Source of the DNA: Candidatus Hydrogenedentota bacterium
GTDB taxonomy: Bacteria > Hydrogenedentota > Hydrogenedentia > Hydrogenedentales > GCA-2746185
Length of the DNA: 32,195 nt
Assembly: GCA_029937645.1 (NCBI GenBank)
Contig: JAPYPO010000007.1
Coordinates: 1 to 32,195 of the forward strand
Direction: 5' to 3'
Shown here: in pieces, positions 1 through 9,207 of the stretch
Numbering within the stretch: the stretch's first letter is position 1
Layout: each line of letters starts with the position of its first letter
Program-made: the position numbers and the translations under genes
The notes under the pieces: generated by a model
The model's input: the letters and a program-made list of their open reading frames with translations, nothing else
The model's database searches: none
What the model was told of the DNA's origin: nothing

Positions 1-2
1 AC

Positions 3-47
3 GACGATGCGGACTACCTGTTCTTCGAGACCTCCATTTCTTTCTAA
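3..47 (+). CDS. C-terminal fragment of a protein truncated by the window edge, ending ...DDADYLFFETSISF*; possible outer-membrane beta-barrel protein
   Basis: Open frame from the window edge to TAA at 45-47, followed directly by an intrinsic terminator; terminal Phe and alternating aromatic/hydrophobic residues resemble a beta-barrel assembly signal. Confidence 0.4.
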   Translation, partial: DDADYLFFETSISF

Positions 48-75
48 GGTCTCCAAGAGCGCTATACGTAACACC

Positions 76-105
76 AAAACCCCCGCGGGCTTCCGCGGGG
101 GTTTT
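76..105 (+). terminator. Rho-independent terminator
   Basis: Perfect 13-bp stem AAAACCCCCGCGG / CCGCGGGGGTTTT with GCTT loop, ending in a T tract, 28 nt after a stop codon. Confidence 0.9.
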
Positions 106-212
106 CTTATGGTGCGCGGACGACCGACGTGAATTTCTCCTTTACCCTGGATCCTCCGGTGGCGTATGATCGTCCCCTTATCCCGTGAACGCGCCTACCA
201 GGAGGAAGTCCC

Positions 213-1604
213 GTGGAGTTTAGAGTCGAAAAAGACACAATGGGTGAGATGAACGTCCCGGCTGACCGATACTACGGTTGCCAGACCGCCCGTTCCATCG
301 AAAATTTTAAGATCGGCGACGAGCGCATGCCGCGCGAGTTGATTCGCGGCTTAGGTATTCTGAAGAAGGCCGCTGCGCTCACGAATCACGATCTCGGCCT
401 CTTGGACAAATCGATCTGCGACGCTATTGGCCAGGCTGCCGATGAAGTTATCGAGGGAAAGCTCGACGATCACTTCCCCCTCGTCATCTGGCAAACGGGC
501 AGCGGTACGCAGACAAACATGAACTCCAACGAGGTTATCTCGAACCGCGCCATCGAGATGCTTGGAGGGGAATTGGGCAGCAAAGACCCCGTCCATCCGA
601 ACGACCATGTGAATATGTCTCAGTCCTCAAACGACACCTTTCCCACCGGCATGAGCATTGCCGCGGTCGAACAAATTCACCGCCACCTCGTCCCTGCGCT
701 ATCGTTGCTGCGCGACACGTTGGCCGCGAAAGCCGAACAGTTCACCGACATCATCAAGATTGGGCGCACTCATCTGATGGACGCCACGCCCCTCACGCTT
801 GGGCAGGAGTTCTCCGGTTACGCGCAACAATTGACCAATGGAATCGAGCGTGTCGAATCTACGCTGGAGAAACTCGCCGAATTGGCCCTGGGCGGGACCG
901 CCGTCGGGACGGGTCTCAACACGAAGCGCGGCTACGACGTGAAAGTCGCAGAGCACATCAGCACGATCAGCGGAATGACGTTCCGCACGGCCCCGAACAA
1001 ATTTGAATCCTTGGCCGCACACGACGCGATGGTCATGACCTCCGGAGCGCTCAAGACCATCGCATGCAGCCTGATGAAAATCGCGAACGACGTGCGGTTC
1101 CTTGCGAGCGGTCCGCGATGCGGGTTGGCCGAACTCATCATCCCCGCGAACGAGCCGGGCTCCTCCATCATGCCCGGAAAAGTGAACCCAACCCAATGCG
1201 AAGCGGTTACCATGGTCGCGGCGCAGGTAATAGGCAACGATGTGGCGGTGAACGTAGCGGGCGCGACGGGCCATTTCGAGCTCAACGTGTTCAAGCCGGT
1301 CATCATTCACAACGTGTTACAGTCCATTCGGCTCTTAGGCGATGCCGCGCGTTCCTTCAACGACAACTGCGCAGTGGGGATCGAGCCGAACCGAGAACGG
1401 ATCGATGAATTGCTTCACAAGTCGCTCATGCTTGTCACCGCGCTGAATCGGAAAATCGGATACGACAACGCGGCGAAGATCGCCAAGACCGCCTACGCGA
1501 ACGGCACCACCCTGCTCGAAGAGGCGATCAGTCTGAAACTGCTGACCGAAGACGAGTTCCGCGAAGCAGTCGATCCGTCGAAGATGATCGGCCCCTCCGA
1601 CTAA
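213..1604 (+). CDS. fumC: Fumarate hydratase class II
   Basis: GTG start after AGGAGG at 200-205; fumarase/aspartase signature [35 protein letters not shown]; full length 463 aa. Confidence 0.96.
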   Translation: MEFRVEKDTMGEMNVPADRYYGCQTARSIENFKIGDERMPRELIRGLGILKKAAALTNHDLGLLDKSICDAIGQAADEVIEGKLDDHFPLVIWQTGSGTQTNMNSNEVISNRAIEMLGGELGSKDPVHPNDHVNMSQSSNDTFPTGMSIAAVEQIHRHLVPALSLLRDTLAAKAEQFTDIIKIGRTHLMDATPLTLGQEFSGYAQQLTNGIERVESTLEKLAELALGGTAVGTGLNTKRGYDVKVAEHISTISGMTFRTAPNKFESLAAHDAMVMTSGALKTIACSLMKIANDVRFLASGPRCGLAELIIPANEPGSSIMPGKVNPTQCEAVTMVAAQVIGNDVAVNVAGATGHFELNVFKPVIIHNVLQSIRLLGDAARSFNDNCAVGIEPNRERIDELLHKSLMLVTALNRKIGYDNAAKIAKTAYANGTTLLEEAISLKLLTEDEFREAVDPSKMIGPSD

Positions 1605-1609
1605 ACCCC

Positions 1610-2011
1610 GTGGATAACCTACCGCCCGATACCGGCATCATCCTCGTCGATCATGGCTCGAAAGTTGCCGAGGCCAACGCCATGCTCTTGGAGGTCGTGG
1701 CCATGTTTCGCGAGGTTTCCGGGGCCCGAATCGTAGAGCCTGCGCACATGGAACTCGCGCCGCCGACCCTCGGGGAGGCCTTCGAGAAATGCGTGGAACA
1801 AGGCGCGGTACGCGTCGTGATTCATCCATACTTCCTCGCGCCGGGCCGCCACAGCGCGGGCGACATTCCACGAATGGTCGCCGAAGCAGCGGCAGCATTC
1901 CCCGGAACGCCCTTTACGGTGGCCGAGCCTCTGGGAGTCGACGGCCGAATCGGAGAGGTTATATACGAGCGCATCGCCACAGCGCTCTCGAAACCGCCAT
2001 TCGCCCCGTAG
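1610..2011 (+). CDS. CbiX/SirB-family sirohydrochlorin chelatase-like protein, short single-domain form
   Basis: LVDHGSK near the N-terminus and HPYFLAPGRHSAGDIP motif; 133 aa; 5 nt after fumC. Confidence 0.85.
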   Translation: MDNLPPDTGIILVDHGSKVAEANAMLLEVVAMFREVSGARIVEPAHMELAPPTLGEAFEKCVEQGAVRVVIHPYFLAPGRHSAGDIPRMVAEAAAAFPGTPFTVAEPLGVDGRIGEVIYERIATALSKPPFAP

Positions 2012-2136
2012 CAAGCACCAAACTTTCGTATCCCCGCCAGGGATTTGGGAGGCGTAATGTATGGGGCTCGGCGGCAAGACTTTCATTGAAGGCAGGAATA
2101 GAGTTTGAAGCTGTGGAGCCATGGGAGTGAGGGCTG

Positions 2137-3192
2137 ATGTTTTCTTGGGCGAGCGTGCGAGCCGGGACGATCCAGCTTCGCACACGCATACTCCGTGCGA
2201 CGGTCATCGTCCTCATTCCAGTCCTGTTTGTAATCCTGCTTGAGGGCGCATTCCTACTTCTAAATCACGTCACCGCGGATCATCCCGACCAGCTCACCCC
2301 GTACCTATTCGAATTTAGCATCCCTTTGGGCTACAAGCCCATCCCCGGCGCCGACGAACGCGCCTTCCTCAAAGATGGGGACCGCTTCGTATTCGACGTC
2401 GCCTACCGAACCGACGCGTACGGGCGACGTCGTTGTCCCGAACCTTCGCAACCAGCCGCGAACTTTACCGCCTTCTTCGGAGGTTCCTTCACCTTCGGAG
2501 AGGGGTTGGCCGACGCCGACACCTTGCCCGCGCAGTTTGCCGCACACACGCCGGACATGCACGTTTACAACTACGGCTTCTCCGGCTACGGTCCCCAACA
2601 GGTGATCGCCAAACTCGAAGAAAAGACCCTCGCCGAGGAGATCCCCCAGTCCAACGGCACCCTCGTATACGTGTTCATGTCGGCCCACGTCCGGCGCGCC
2701 ATCGGCTCCATGCGCATGTGGGTGCAATGGGGCCGTCATTTCCCCCATTACGCATACGGGGAAGACGGAATCGTGGAACGCAGGGGCAGTTTCTACACGG
2801 GCAGGCCATGGCGAACCCGGCTATACGATCTCCTCAAACGCGAGCAAGTGTTGCGCTACTTCGAGGTTGATTTTCCGCCCCGGATCCTTCCGCGCCACGA
2901 AGTCTTCACCGCCGACCTCATCGCCGCGTCAAGAGATGCCTTCCTCGCACAATACCCCGACGGCCGATTCGTCGTGTTGCTCTACCCACACGCCCCGGAT
3001 TTGGAATACGATGCCCAAGGCATGGCCCCCTTATTAGATGAGCGTGAAATCGAGACCCTCGATCTAACCCACCTGATCGACCTGTCCCAGTCCGAGTACC
3101 GGATTCCCATCGATGCCCATCCTTCCGCCCTCGCCCAGGAGAAGGTGGCCGAAGCGCTGGCCCAGTACCTTCAGGGATCGCCCGCGAAGTAA
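2137..3192 (+). CDS. Membrane-anchored SGNH/GDSL-hydrolase-like protein
   Basis: N-terminal TM segment (VIVLIPVLFVILLEGAFLLL); GGSFTFGEGL (block I-like), YNYGFSGYGPQQ (block II-like), DAHPSALAQEKVAEAL (block V D-x-H-P). Confidence 0.65.
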   Translation: MFSWASVRAGTIQLRTRILRATVIVLIPVLFVILLEGAFLLLNHVTADHPDQLTPYLFEFSIPLGYKPIPGADERAFLKDGDRFVFDVAYRTDAYGRRRCPEPSQPAANFTAFFGGSFTFGEGLADADTLPAQFAAHTPDMHVYNYGFSGYGPQQVIAKLEEKTLAEEIPQSNGTLVYVFMSAHVRRAIGSMRMWVQWGRHFPHYAYGEDGIVERRGSFYTGRPWRTRLYDLLKREQVLRYFEVDFPPRILPRHEVFTADLIAASRDAFLAQYPDGRFVVLLYPHAPDLEYDAQGMAPLLDEREIETLDLTHLIDLSQSEYRIPIDAHPSALAQEKVAEALAQYLQGSPAK

Positions 3193-3271
3193 CGGCGGAA
3201 TCAACGGAATATTCACAGCCGGATTCGTTTGCGCGCACATCCGCCGCGCTTGTCGGTAAGCCGTCTATCGA

Positions 3272-4198
3272 TCACGCATGCGGATGGGCGTCTTGGTAGA
3301 CCTGCCGAAGGCGTTCGAGGCTGACGTGCGTGTAGATTTGGGTGCTGGAAAGACTCTCATGGCCCAGCAGCTCTTGGACCACACGAAGGTCCGCGCCGCC
3401 GTCGAGCATGTGCGTGGCAAAGGTGTGGCGCAGGGTGTGCGGCGTAACGGTTCGCCCCGCGGGAATGACTTGACGGACGTATTTCTCGATGACGCGTTGA
3501 ACGCTGCGCGTGGTAAGGGGGCCGCCCCGCGCATTCAGAAACAGGGTCGTCTCAGACGTATTCCCGAATTCCGGCCTCGCGCGCAGGTAGTGCTCAATCG
3601 CCTCGACCGCAAACGTTCCAAGTTGGGCTATCCGTTCTTTGCGGCGCTTGCCGAGCACGCGAATGGTGCAGCCAATCAGATCTACGTCCCGGATCTGGAG
3701 TCCGGCCAATTCGGCGGCGCGAATACCGCTTGAGTAGAGCGTCTCAAGGATGGCCCGGTCGCGGACGCCTAGGGCCACCGAGGTATCGGGGGCTTCGAGC
3801 AACGCCGTGACTTCTGGAATGCTCAGGACATCCGGAAGGTCGCGCCCGAGTTTCGGGGAACGCACGGACTTCGCCGGGTTTTCCGAAAAAAGGCCCACGT
3901 GAATATAGAATTTATAAGCGGCTCGAATAGACGCGAGTTTGCGCGCCGAGGTTTTCGGCGATCCGCCTTGGGTCTGAACATGGCCGAGAAATGCCCGAAC
4001 GTCATTGCGCGTGGCCCGTTGCAACCGGTCGAGCGAAGGCGGTTCGCGCTCTCCTTCGCCATCAAACGCGGCGGGTCCTCGCTGAAGATAGTCGCAGAAA
4101 TCCTCCACATCGCGAAGATACGCACGCACCGTGTGGACGGAAAACCCTCGCTCCACCTCGAGGTACGTCACGAAGGTCTGAAGCCCTGAATCCGGCAC
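3272..4198 (-). CDS. Tyrosine recombinase, XerC/XerD family
   Basis: N-terminal SAM-like domain; catalytic set R (SSGIRAAEL), K (VLGKRRKERI), HTLRHTFATHML, GHESLSSTQIYTHVS. Confidence 0.92.
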   Translation of the reverse strand: MPDSGLQTFVTYLEVERGFSVHTVRAYLRDVEDFCDYLQRGPAAFDGEGEREPPSLDRLQRATRNDVRAFLGHVQTQGGSPKTSARKLASIRAAYKFYIHVGLFSENPAKSVRSPKLGRDLPDVLSIPEVTALLEAPDTSVALGVRDRAILETLYSSGIRAAELAGLQIRDVDLIGCTIRVLGKRRKERIAQLGTFAVEAIEHYLRARPEFGNTSETTLFLNARGGPLTTRSVQRVIEKYVRQVIPAGRTVTPHTLRHTFATHMLDGGADLRVVQELLGHESLSSTQIYTHVSLERLRQVYQDAHPHA

Positions 4199-4244
4199 CG
4201 AATCATCCTTGGCCGTAAAAATTTCTGCTGTGGCTAAATCGCTC

Positions 4245-5924
4245 TTACGAAAGCGTAAGCTTCCGATACCGATTGCGCCGATTCTCGAAGAGCGCCGAGC
4301 CCAATTCCTTCATGCGCCAGGCTTCATACTCATGATAATTCCCTTCAAACCAGCGGACCTTCCCTTCGCCCTCGAAGGCCAAGAGATGCGTACAAACGCG
4401 GTTGAGGAAAAACCGGTCATGACTCGTCACCAGTACACAGCCGCTAAACGCCAGCAGCGCGTCCTCCAGCAAGCGTAGCGTATTCACATCCAGATCGTTC
4501 GTCGGTTCATCCAGCAGCAATACGTTTCCGCCGTCCTTGAGAAGCTTGGCAAGATTGCAGCGATTGCGCTCGCCGCCGGAAAGTTGGTCGGCCCGCTTTT
4601 GTTGATCCGCGCCCCGAAAACCGAACCAAGAGAGATATTGCCGTATGGACACCTCGCGCTTTCCGAGGATGACTACTTCCGACTGCCCGCCGACTTCTTC
4701 GACTAAGCTCACGTCGCCTGTGATGGATTGCCGTTCCTGATCCACATACGAGAATCGGACCGTGCTCCCGACCACCAAGTCACCACTATCCGGCGACTCC
4801 TCGCCCACGAGCATCCTCATCAATGTCGTCTTACCCGTCCCGTTCGGCCCGACGAGTCCGACAATGGCGCCTTTCGGAACAATAAAATCCACATCCTTGA
4901 ACAGGATATTCCCATCGTAAGCTTTCGAGAGATGCGCCGCTTCGATCACTTGATCGCCCAGATGCTCGCCCGGCGCCACCTGAATCACCGTCGAGTCTCC
5001 CTTGTTCGCCGCTGTTTCGCGAGCCACGAGGCGCTCGTAATCCGCGAGGCGGCCGCTCGTCAGTTCATGACGATCAGCATCGCTCATCTGAATCCACTTC
5101 AATTCGCGGTCCAACGCGCGCGCGCGGGGGGATTCCGTCTTTTCCTTCGCCACGAGGCGCGAGAGTTTCTGTTCCAACCAGGACGAATAATTCCCCTCGA
5201 AAGGAATGCCGTGCCCGCCTTCCAACTCCAAAATCCACTTCGTCACATTGTCCAGGAAATACCGATCATGAGTGACGATAATTACCGTCCCGGGATAATC
5301 CTTCAATTGAATTTCCAACCAATCCACCGTTTCCGCGTCCAGGTGGTTGGTGGGCTCATCGAGCAACAAAAGGTCCGGGCTTTCCAGCAGGGCTTTGCAC
5401 AGGGCCACCCGCCGTTTCTCTCCGCCGCTGAGTGTTCCTACGATGCGGTCATCGTCGGGCAGACACAACGCTTCGCCGGCCTGGTCGAGGCGCTGATCCA
5501 GGTTCCACGCGTCCGCCGCGTCGAGTTGATCCTGCAACACGCCCATGCGTTCGATGGCCTGTTCCATCTCTTCATCCGAGATTTCCTCGCCCATCTTAAC
5601 GCCCAGGTCCTCGAATTCCTTGAGCAGCGCCACCGTTTCGCTGAAGGCTGATTCGATGACGTTGCGCACCGTGGCCTCGGGGTCCAGTTGCGGTTCCTGG
5701 GGGACAAGGCCCGCGCTGTAGCCCTTCGACAACTCCGCCTGCCCATCGAATTCGGTATCCAGACCCGCCATGACGTGGAGAACCGTTGACTTTCCCGATC
5801 CGTTTTCGCCGACGATGCCAATCTTCGCGCCCGGGAAAAAACTGAGCGAAATATCTTTGAGTACTTCATTGTGGCCATAGCGTTTCGCCAAGCCGATCAT
5901 GGTGTAAATATATTGTTCAGCCAT
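4245..5924 (-). CDS. ettA: ABC-F ATPase, energy-dependent translational throttle protein
   Basis: Two ABC domains (GENGSGKST, GPNGTGKTT; LSGGEKRRVALCKALL, LSGGERNRCNLAKLL), linker between them, EttA-like MAEQYIYTMIGLAKRYG start; start placed at the internal Met at 5924 rather than the ORF start at 5954. Confidence 0.92.
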   Translation of the reverse strand: MAEQYIYTMIGLAKRYGHNEVLKDISLSFFPGAKIGIVGENGSGKSTVLHVMAGLDTEFDGQAELSKGYSAGLVPQEPQLDPEATVRNVIESAFSETVALLKEFEDLGVKMGEEISDEEMEQAIERMGVLQDQLDAADAWNLDQRLDQAGEALCLPDDDRIVGTLSGGEKRRVALCKALLESPDLLLLDEPTNHLDAETVDWLEIQLKDYPGTVIIVTHDRYFLDNVTKWILELEGGHGIPFEGNYSSWLEQKLSRLVAKEKTESPRARALDRELKWIQMSDADRHELTSGRLADYERLVARETAANKGDSTVIQVAPGEHLGDQVIEAAHLSKAYDGNILFKDVDFIVPKGAIVGLVGPNGTGKTTLMRMLVGEESPDSGDLVVGSTVRFSYVDQERQSITGDVSLVEEVGGQSEVVILGKREVSIRQYLSWFGFRGADQQKRADQLSGGERNRCNLAKLLKDGGNVLLLDEPTNDLDVNTLRLLEDALLAFSGCVLVTSHDRFFLNRVCTHLLAFEGEGKVRWFEGNYHEYEAWRMKELGSALFENRRNRYRKLTLS

Positions 5925-5996
5925 AGGGGTGTGTTTTTCTCCGTTGATACCCAAGGGTTGTTCCGGATCTCAGTAACCACCGGCAGAGTCGGTGGC

Positions 5997-7550
5997 TCAG
6001 CGATTCGTTAGATCATAAAGATAGAGGCGCGCATTATTCCACGTATGGTGTTCCACACGCGAGCCGACGGCATCCAACCGGTTCAGGAAAAACTGCTCCT
6101 CCCCTTCGCCGAGATGCGGGGCCACGTCTATGAACAGGAACCAAACCCGGGGATTTCCGCGTAACGCTTCGATTTCCGCTTCGTAGTAGTCCCACTCGTT
6201 TCGGGCTGTGATGCCCGCCTGGGCCCGCGACGCGTCGTACCCAGCGCGGTCCGCGTAGTAGCGAAATTCGAATTGAGACCAGTGGTAGAGATAGAGGGCA
6301 TCGCCGGGTTCTTCTTGCTCCGCCAGGGTTTGTACGGCCTCCCGGACGCCGCCGTAGGGTTCGTCCGCGATTCCGTTTGCTGCGACGAGCAGGGGTTGAA
6401 GAAACAAGAGCATGACGAAGGCCGCGCCCAGCAGTTTCGAGTTGAGCCAAGAGACTTGCGCGATGCGATAGGCGCCCGATCCGACAACAAGCGCCAGGCC
6501 CGGCGCCGCAAAGATGAGGAAGCGTTCGGTAAAGGGGTAGGCATGAAGGGCCGAAGCGATGAGCGCAAATCCCAGGGGCAGCACAACCATATACAGCTCG
6601 GCCGTCCGCGTTCGGTGGAGCGTCTGGCAACCGATAACAAACGCGAGTACACCGAGCCCCGGAAGTACGAGACCGAGGGGATGCTCGAAAAGGGAAACAA
6701 ATGTCCAAGCCAGCCATTTTACAGCCGCCGCCGTCAGGGGCGGCCACGGCATGAAGGAATCCATCCACCAACTGCTGAGATTCGTGTTGCCGCGCGTGGG
6801 TGCGAGAAATTTCATGTAATTCACCGCAAACGATGCTACCCATACGATCGCCACGCCCAGGAGAAAAGCGATACGCCGCCCATCCCGATCACGAAGCGCC
6901 ACGCAGCCGAGAACCAGTCCGGTTCCCGCGAGCACGAAGACGGAGGCAAGCGAAAACCAAACCGACACGCCGCCGGCTATGGCAAACACTACGAATCGCC
7001 ACCGGTCTTGGGGCCTGTCATGGAGGGCTATGGCGAGCAGAAGGATGAGCGCCGCGATGGCCGCGTCCCCGCTGTATTGCTTGAGCTCGGAGGCGTAGCG
7101 AATCAGCGGAAAGGACAACGCCGTGACGGCCAGCGCAAACGTGGCCGCAGGTTTTTCAAGCACTCGGCTCGCCAGAACCGCGACAAGTAAAAAGCCCACG
7201 ATTCCCGCCGTAAGGGAGTACGAGCGCAGGGCAAATTCACAGGAGCCGAATGTCGTAACAATCGCCTTGATTGCCATAAGATATCCGACGGGTGCGCTCT
7301 GATCGTAGGAAAGCGGATCGAGTAACCCGCGGAGGTCTCGGTCAACGATGTTCAGCGCCAGGAAGGCCTCATCAAGCCAGAGCGCGCGATTGCGGGCAAA
7401 GTACAGGCCGCGAAGTATGATTCCGAGCGCTACGACGCAGAAGAAAAATACGCCCGAGCCAAGAAAAACAAGCGCGCGATTTCGAGGAGGCGTCGCCTCT
7501 GGAAGAGGTTTGCTCGCGGTTTCGATCGGTTTAGACGAAGGCTCGCTCAT
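5997..7550 (-). CDS. GT-C glycosyltransferase, family 39/PMT-like membrane protein
   Basis: Many TM segments; early luminal ALWLDEAFLALNIV Asp-Glu motif typical of GT39/ArnT-like enzymes; start MSEPSSKPIE chosen over the upstream in-frame ORF start. Confidence 0.75.
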   Translation of the reverse strand: MSEPSSKPIETASKPLPEATPPRNRALVFLGSGVFFFCVVALGIILRGLYFARNRALWLDEAFLALNIVDRDLRGLLDPLSYDQSAPVGYLMAIKAIVTTFGSCEFALRSYSLTAGIVGFLLVAVLASRVLEKPAATFALAVTALSFPLIRYASELKQYSGDAAIAALILLLAIALHDRPQDRWRFVVFAIAGGVSVWFSLASVFVLAGTGLVLGCVALRDRDGRRIAFLLGVAIVWVASFAVNYMKFLAPTRGNTNLSSWWMDSFMPWPPLTAAAVKWLAWTFVSLFEHPLGLVLPGLGVLAFVIGCQTLHRTRTAELYMVVLPLGFALIASALHAYPFTERFLIFAAPGLALVVGSGAYRIAQVSWLNSKLLGAAFVMLLFLQPLLVAANGIADEPYGGVREAVQTLAEQEEPGDALYLYHWSQFEFRYYADRAGYDASRAQAGITARNEWDYYEAEIEALRGNPRVWFLFIDVAPHLGEGEEQFFLNRLDAVGSRVEHHTWNNARLYLYDLTNR

Positions 7551-7572
7551 AGTTTCCCTGGAGGCGGTGGCT

Positions 7573-9153
7573 CTATTCCGCCTCCATCTCACGTTTGCCC
7601 GAGACGATGGCGTAAAATTTCTCTTCGCCTTCCGGGTTCGGCGTCGTCATGACGGAAAATAGGGGAACGGCTACCAGGGGCAGTAGCGTGGTCAAATACG
7701 AGGGATCCAACCCTGTGCCGGTACCCATAAAATCTCTGAAGAAAAGGTGTACGGTGCGCACGAGGAGACTCGAGCCTTCGGGCGCGGTGAAATCAACGGC
7801 CTCGGCCCAACGAATGAGCCCGTAAGCGATGATGCCGCCCGCATAGCCGACGATCATGCCCCAATAGGCACCGGGCTCGGTGGTTTTCTTATAGTAGATG
7901 ACGTAGCCGATGGCGATGGCGGGCGGTACAACCATCGCGAACCCAAAAAGTAGGATCTCCATAATGGTAAGAGGGGCATCCGCAATAGACCACAGGTAGG
8001 CCATGATCGCGGCGATAACTCCGTTGACAATGGTGGTAATACGGTAAGCGCGAAGCTTTTTTTGAGACGAATATTTTCTCGTGAAGGTAAGCCAATCGCG
8101 GACAATCATGGTCGAACTCGAAAGGAGTATCGGGCCGCCGGAGGAAATGACTGCCGCCAGAATCGCGGCGAGCGCAATGCCGCCGACCCACACATTAATT
8201 TCGGTTGGAAGGGCCGTGAGATTCTTGTAACCCCCGAGCCCTGGGTCGAGGCCCTTCGCGGCGAGCGTTTGCATGCCCACCAGCCCGGCGAGCAGCGGCA
8301 TGACGGAAGCGATGACGCCTGCGGCGAGAAAGGCGGGCAGGATCATCTTCTCCGAGCGTGCCGAGGTAGCGAAATTGGTATACACCGAGGCTGCGGGCGT
8401 GTGAATGGCCGACGAGAACACGAGCCCGAATACGGCAAAACCAGAGGCCCCCATAAAGCTCCACCAAATGGTCCCGTCCTTTCCAGCTTCGGCGAGGTGC
8501 GCGTCAATCTGCGCCGTCATCGCGTCCCAGCCGCCGAGGTGACCGATACCAAGATAGCCGACCAGGCCGAGCCCAATTAGGATTGTGGCGCAGTGGATGA
8601 GGTTTGTGGCCGCCGATCCCCACAGCCCGCCCAACGATATGTAGGTAATGAGAATGAGCGCGGCGATGGCCACGGTGACGTACATGGGCAAGCCCGTTAC
8701 GCCGGTAAGAATGATGCCGATGACGTAGGCTTCAATGACATTCACGAGGAAGTACTCGGTCTGGACGCAGAGGCTCGTGAGCGCTTGGCAGCGTGCCGAT
8801 CCAAAACGGTGCGCGAAGATTTCCCCTACGGTATGCAGCTTCAGGCGGCGAAACGGGACGGCGTAGAATCCGCCCACCAACGCCATGGCGATTATGGTGC
8901 TGATGCTGTACCACCACATGTTCCACATGCCGCCGCCGAGATCGCCGTTCATCACATTGCCCGCAACGCCATACGTCCCCCCGCCGCCGATGCGTGATCC
9001 GGCGACGCCGACGGTGACCATCAGCATGCTCATCCCGCCGCCGGCGACCGCCCAATCGCTTGAACTTCGCGTTCGGCGGGAAAGCGCCGCGCCCACGACG
9101 GTGACGACGACGAGGTAGGCGACGATGATGGCGAGGGGTATGTACTCTTCCAT
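7573..9153 (-). CDS. Sodium:solute symporter (SSS) family transporter
   Basis: Multi-TM 526 aa; Gly-rich segment in TM1-2 (GGGMSMLMVTVGVAGSRIGGGGTYGVAGNVMNG) and internal TM pattern of SSS proteins. Confidence 0.88.
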   Translation of the reverse strand: MEEYIPLAIIVAYLVVVTVVGAALSRRTRSSSDWAVAGGGMSMLMVTVGVAGSRIGGGGTYGVAGNVMNGDLGGGMWNMWWYSISTIIAMALVGGFYAVPFRRLKLHTVGEIFAHRFGSARCQALTSLCVQTEYFLVNVIEAYVIGIILTGVTGLPMYVTVAIAALILITYISLGGLWGSAATNLIHCATILIGLGLVGYLGIGHLGGWDAMTAQIDAHLAEAGKDGTIWWSFMGASGFAVFGLVFSSAIHTPAASVYTNFATSARSEKMILPAFLAAGVIASVMPLLAGLVGMQTLAAKGLDPGLGGYKNLTALPTEINVWVGGIALAAILAAVISSGGPILLSSSTMIVRDWLTFTRKYSSQKKLRAYRITTIVNGVIAAIMAYLWSIADAPLTIMEILLFGFAMVVPPAIAIGYVIYYKKTTEPGAYWGMIVGYAGGIIAYGLIRWAEAVDFTAPEGSSLLVRTVHLFFRDFMGTGTGLDPSYLTTLLPLVAVPLFSVMTTPNPEGEEKFYAIVSGKREMEAE

Positions 9154-9207
9154 AGTGGCTCAAATCCTGATTGTATTCGCGCGTGGGGCGATCGGAACGC
9201 GTTGGTA

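Noticed and set aside
3272-4198. Integrase marking a mobile island
   Set aside because: Looks like a chromosomal XerC/D; no attachment sites, tRNA, excisionase or cargo genes nearby.
5977-5995. CCACCG-N7-CGGTGG hairpin between the GT39-like gene and ettA as a terminator
   Set aside because: Only 6 bp, no following T tract; too weak to call.
6273-7190. 305-aa plus-strand ORF
   Set aside because: Antisense to the GT39-like gene; highly charged composition typical of an antisense shadow of a TM protein.
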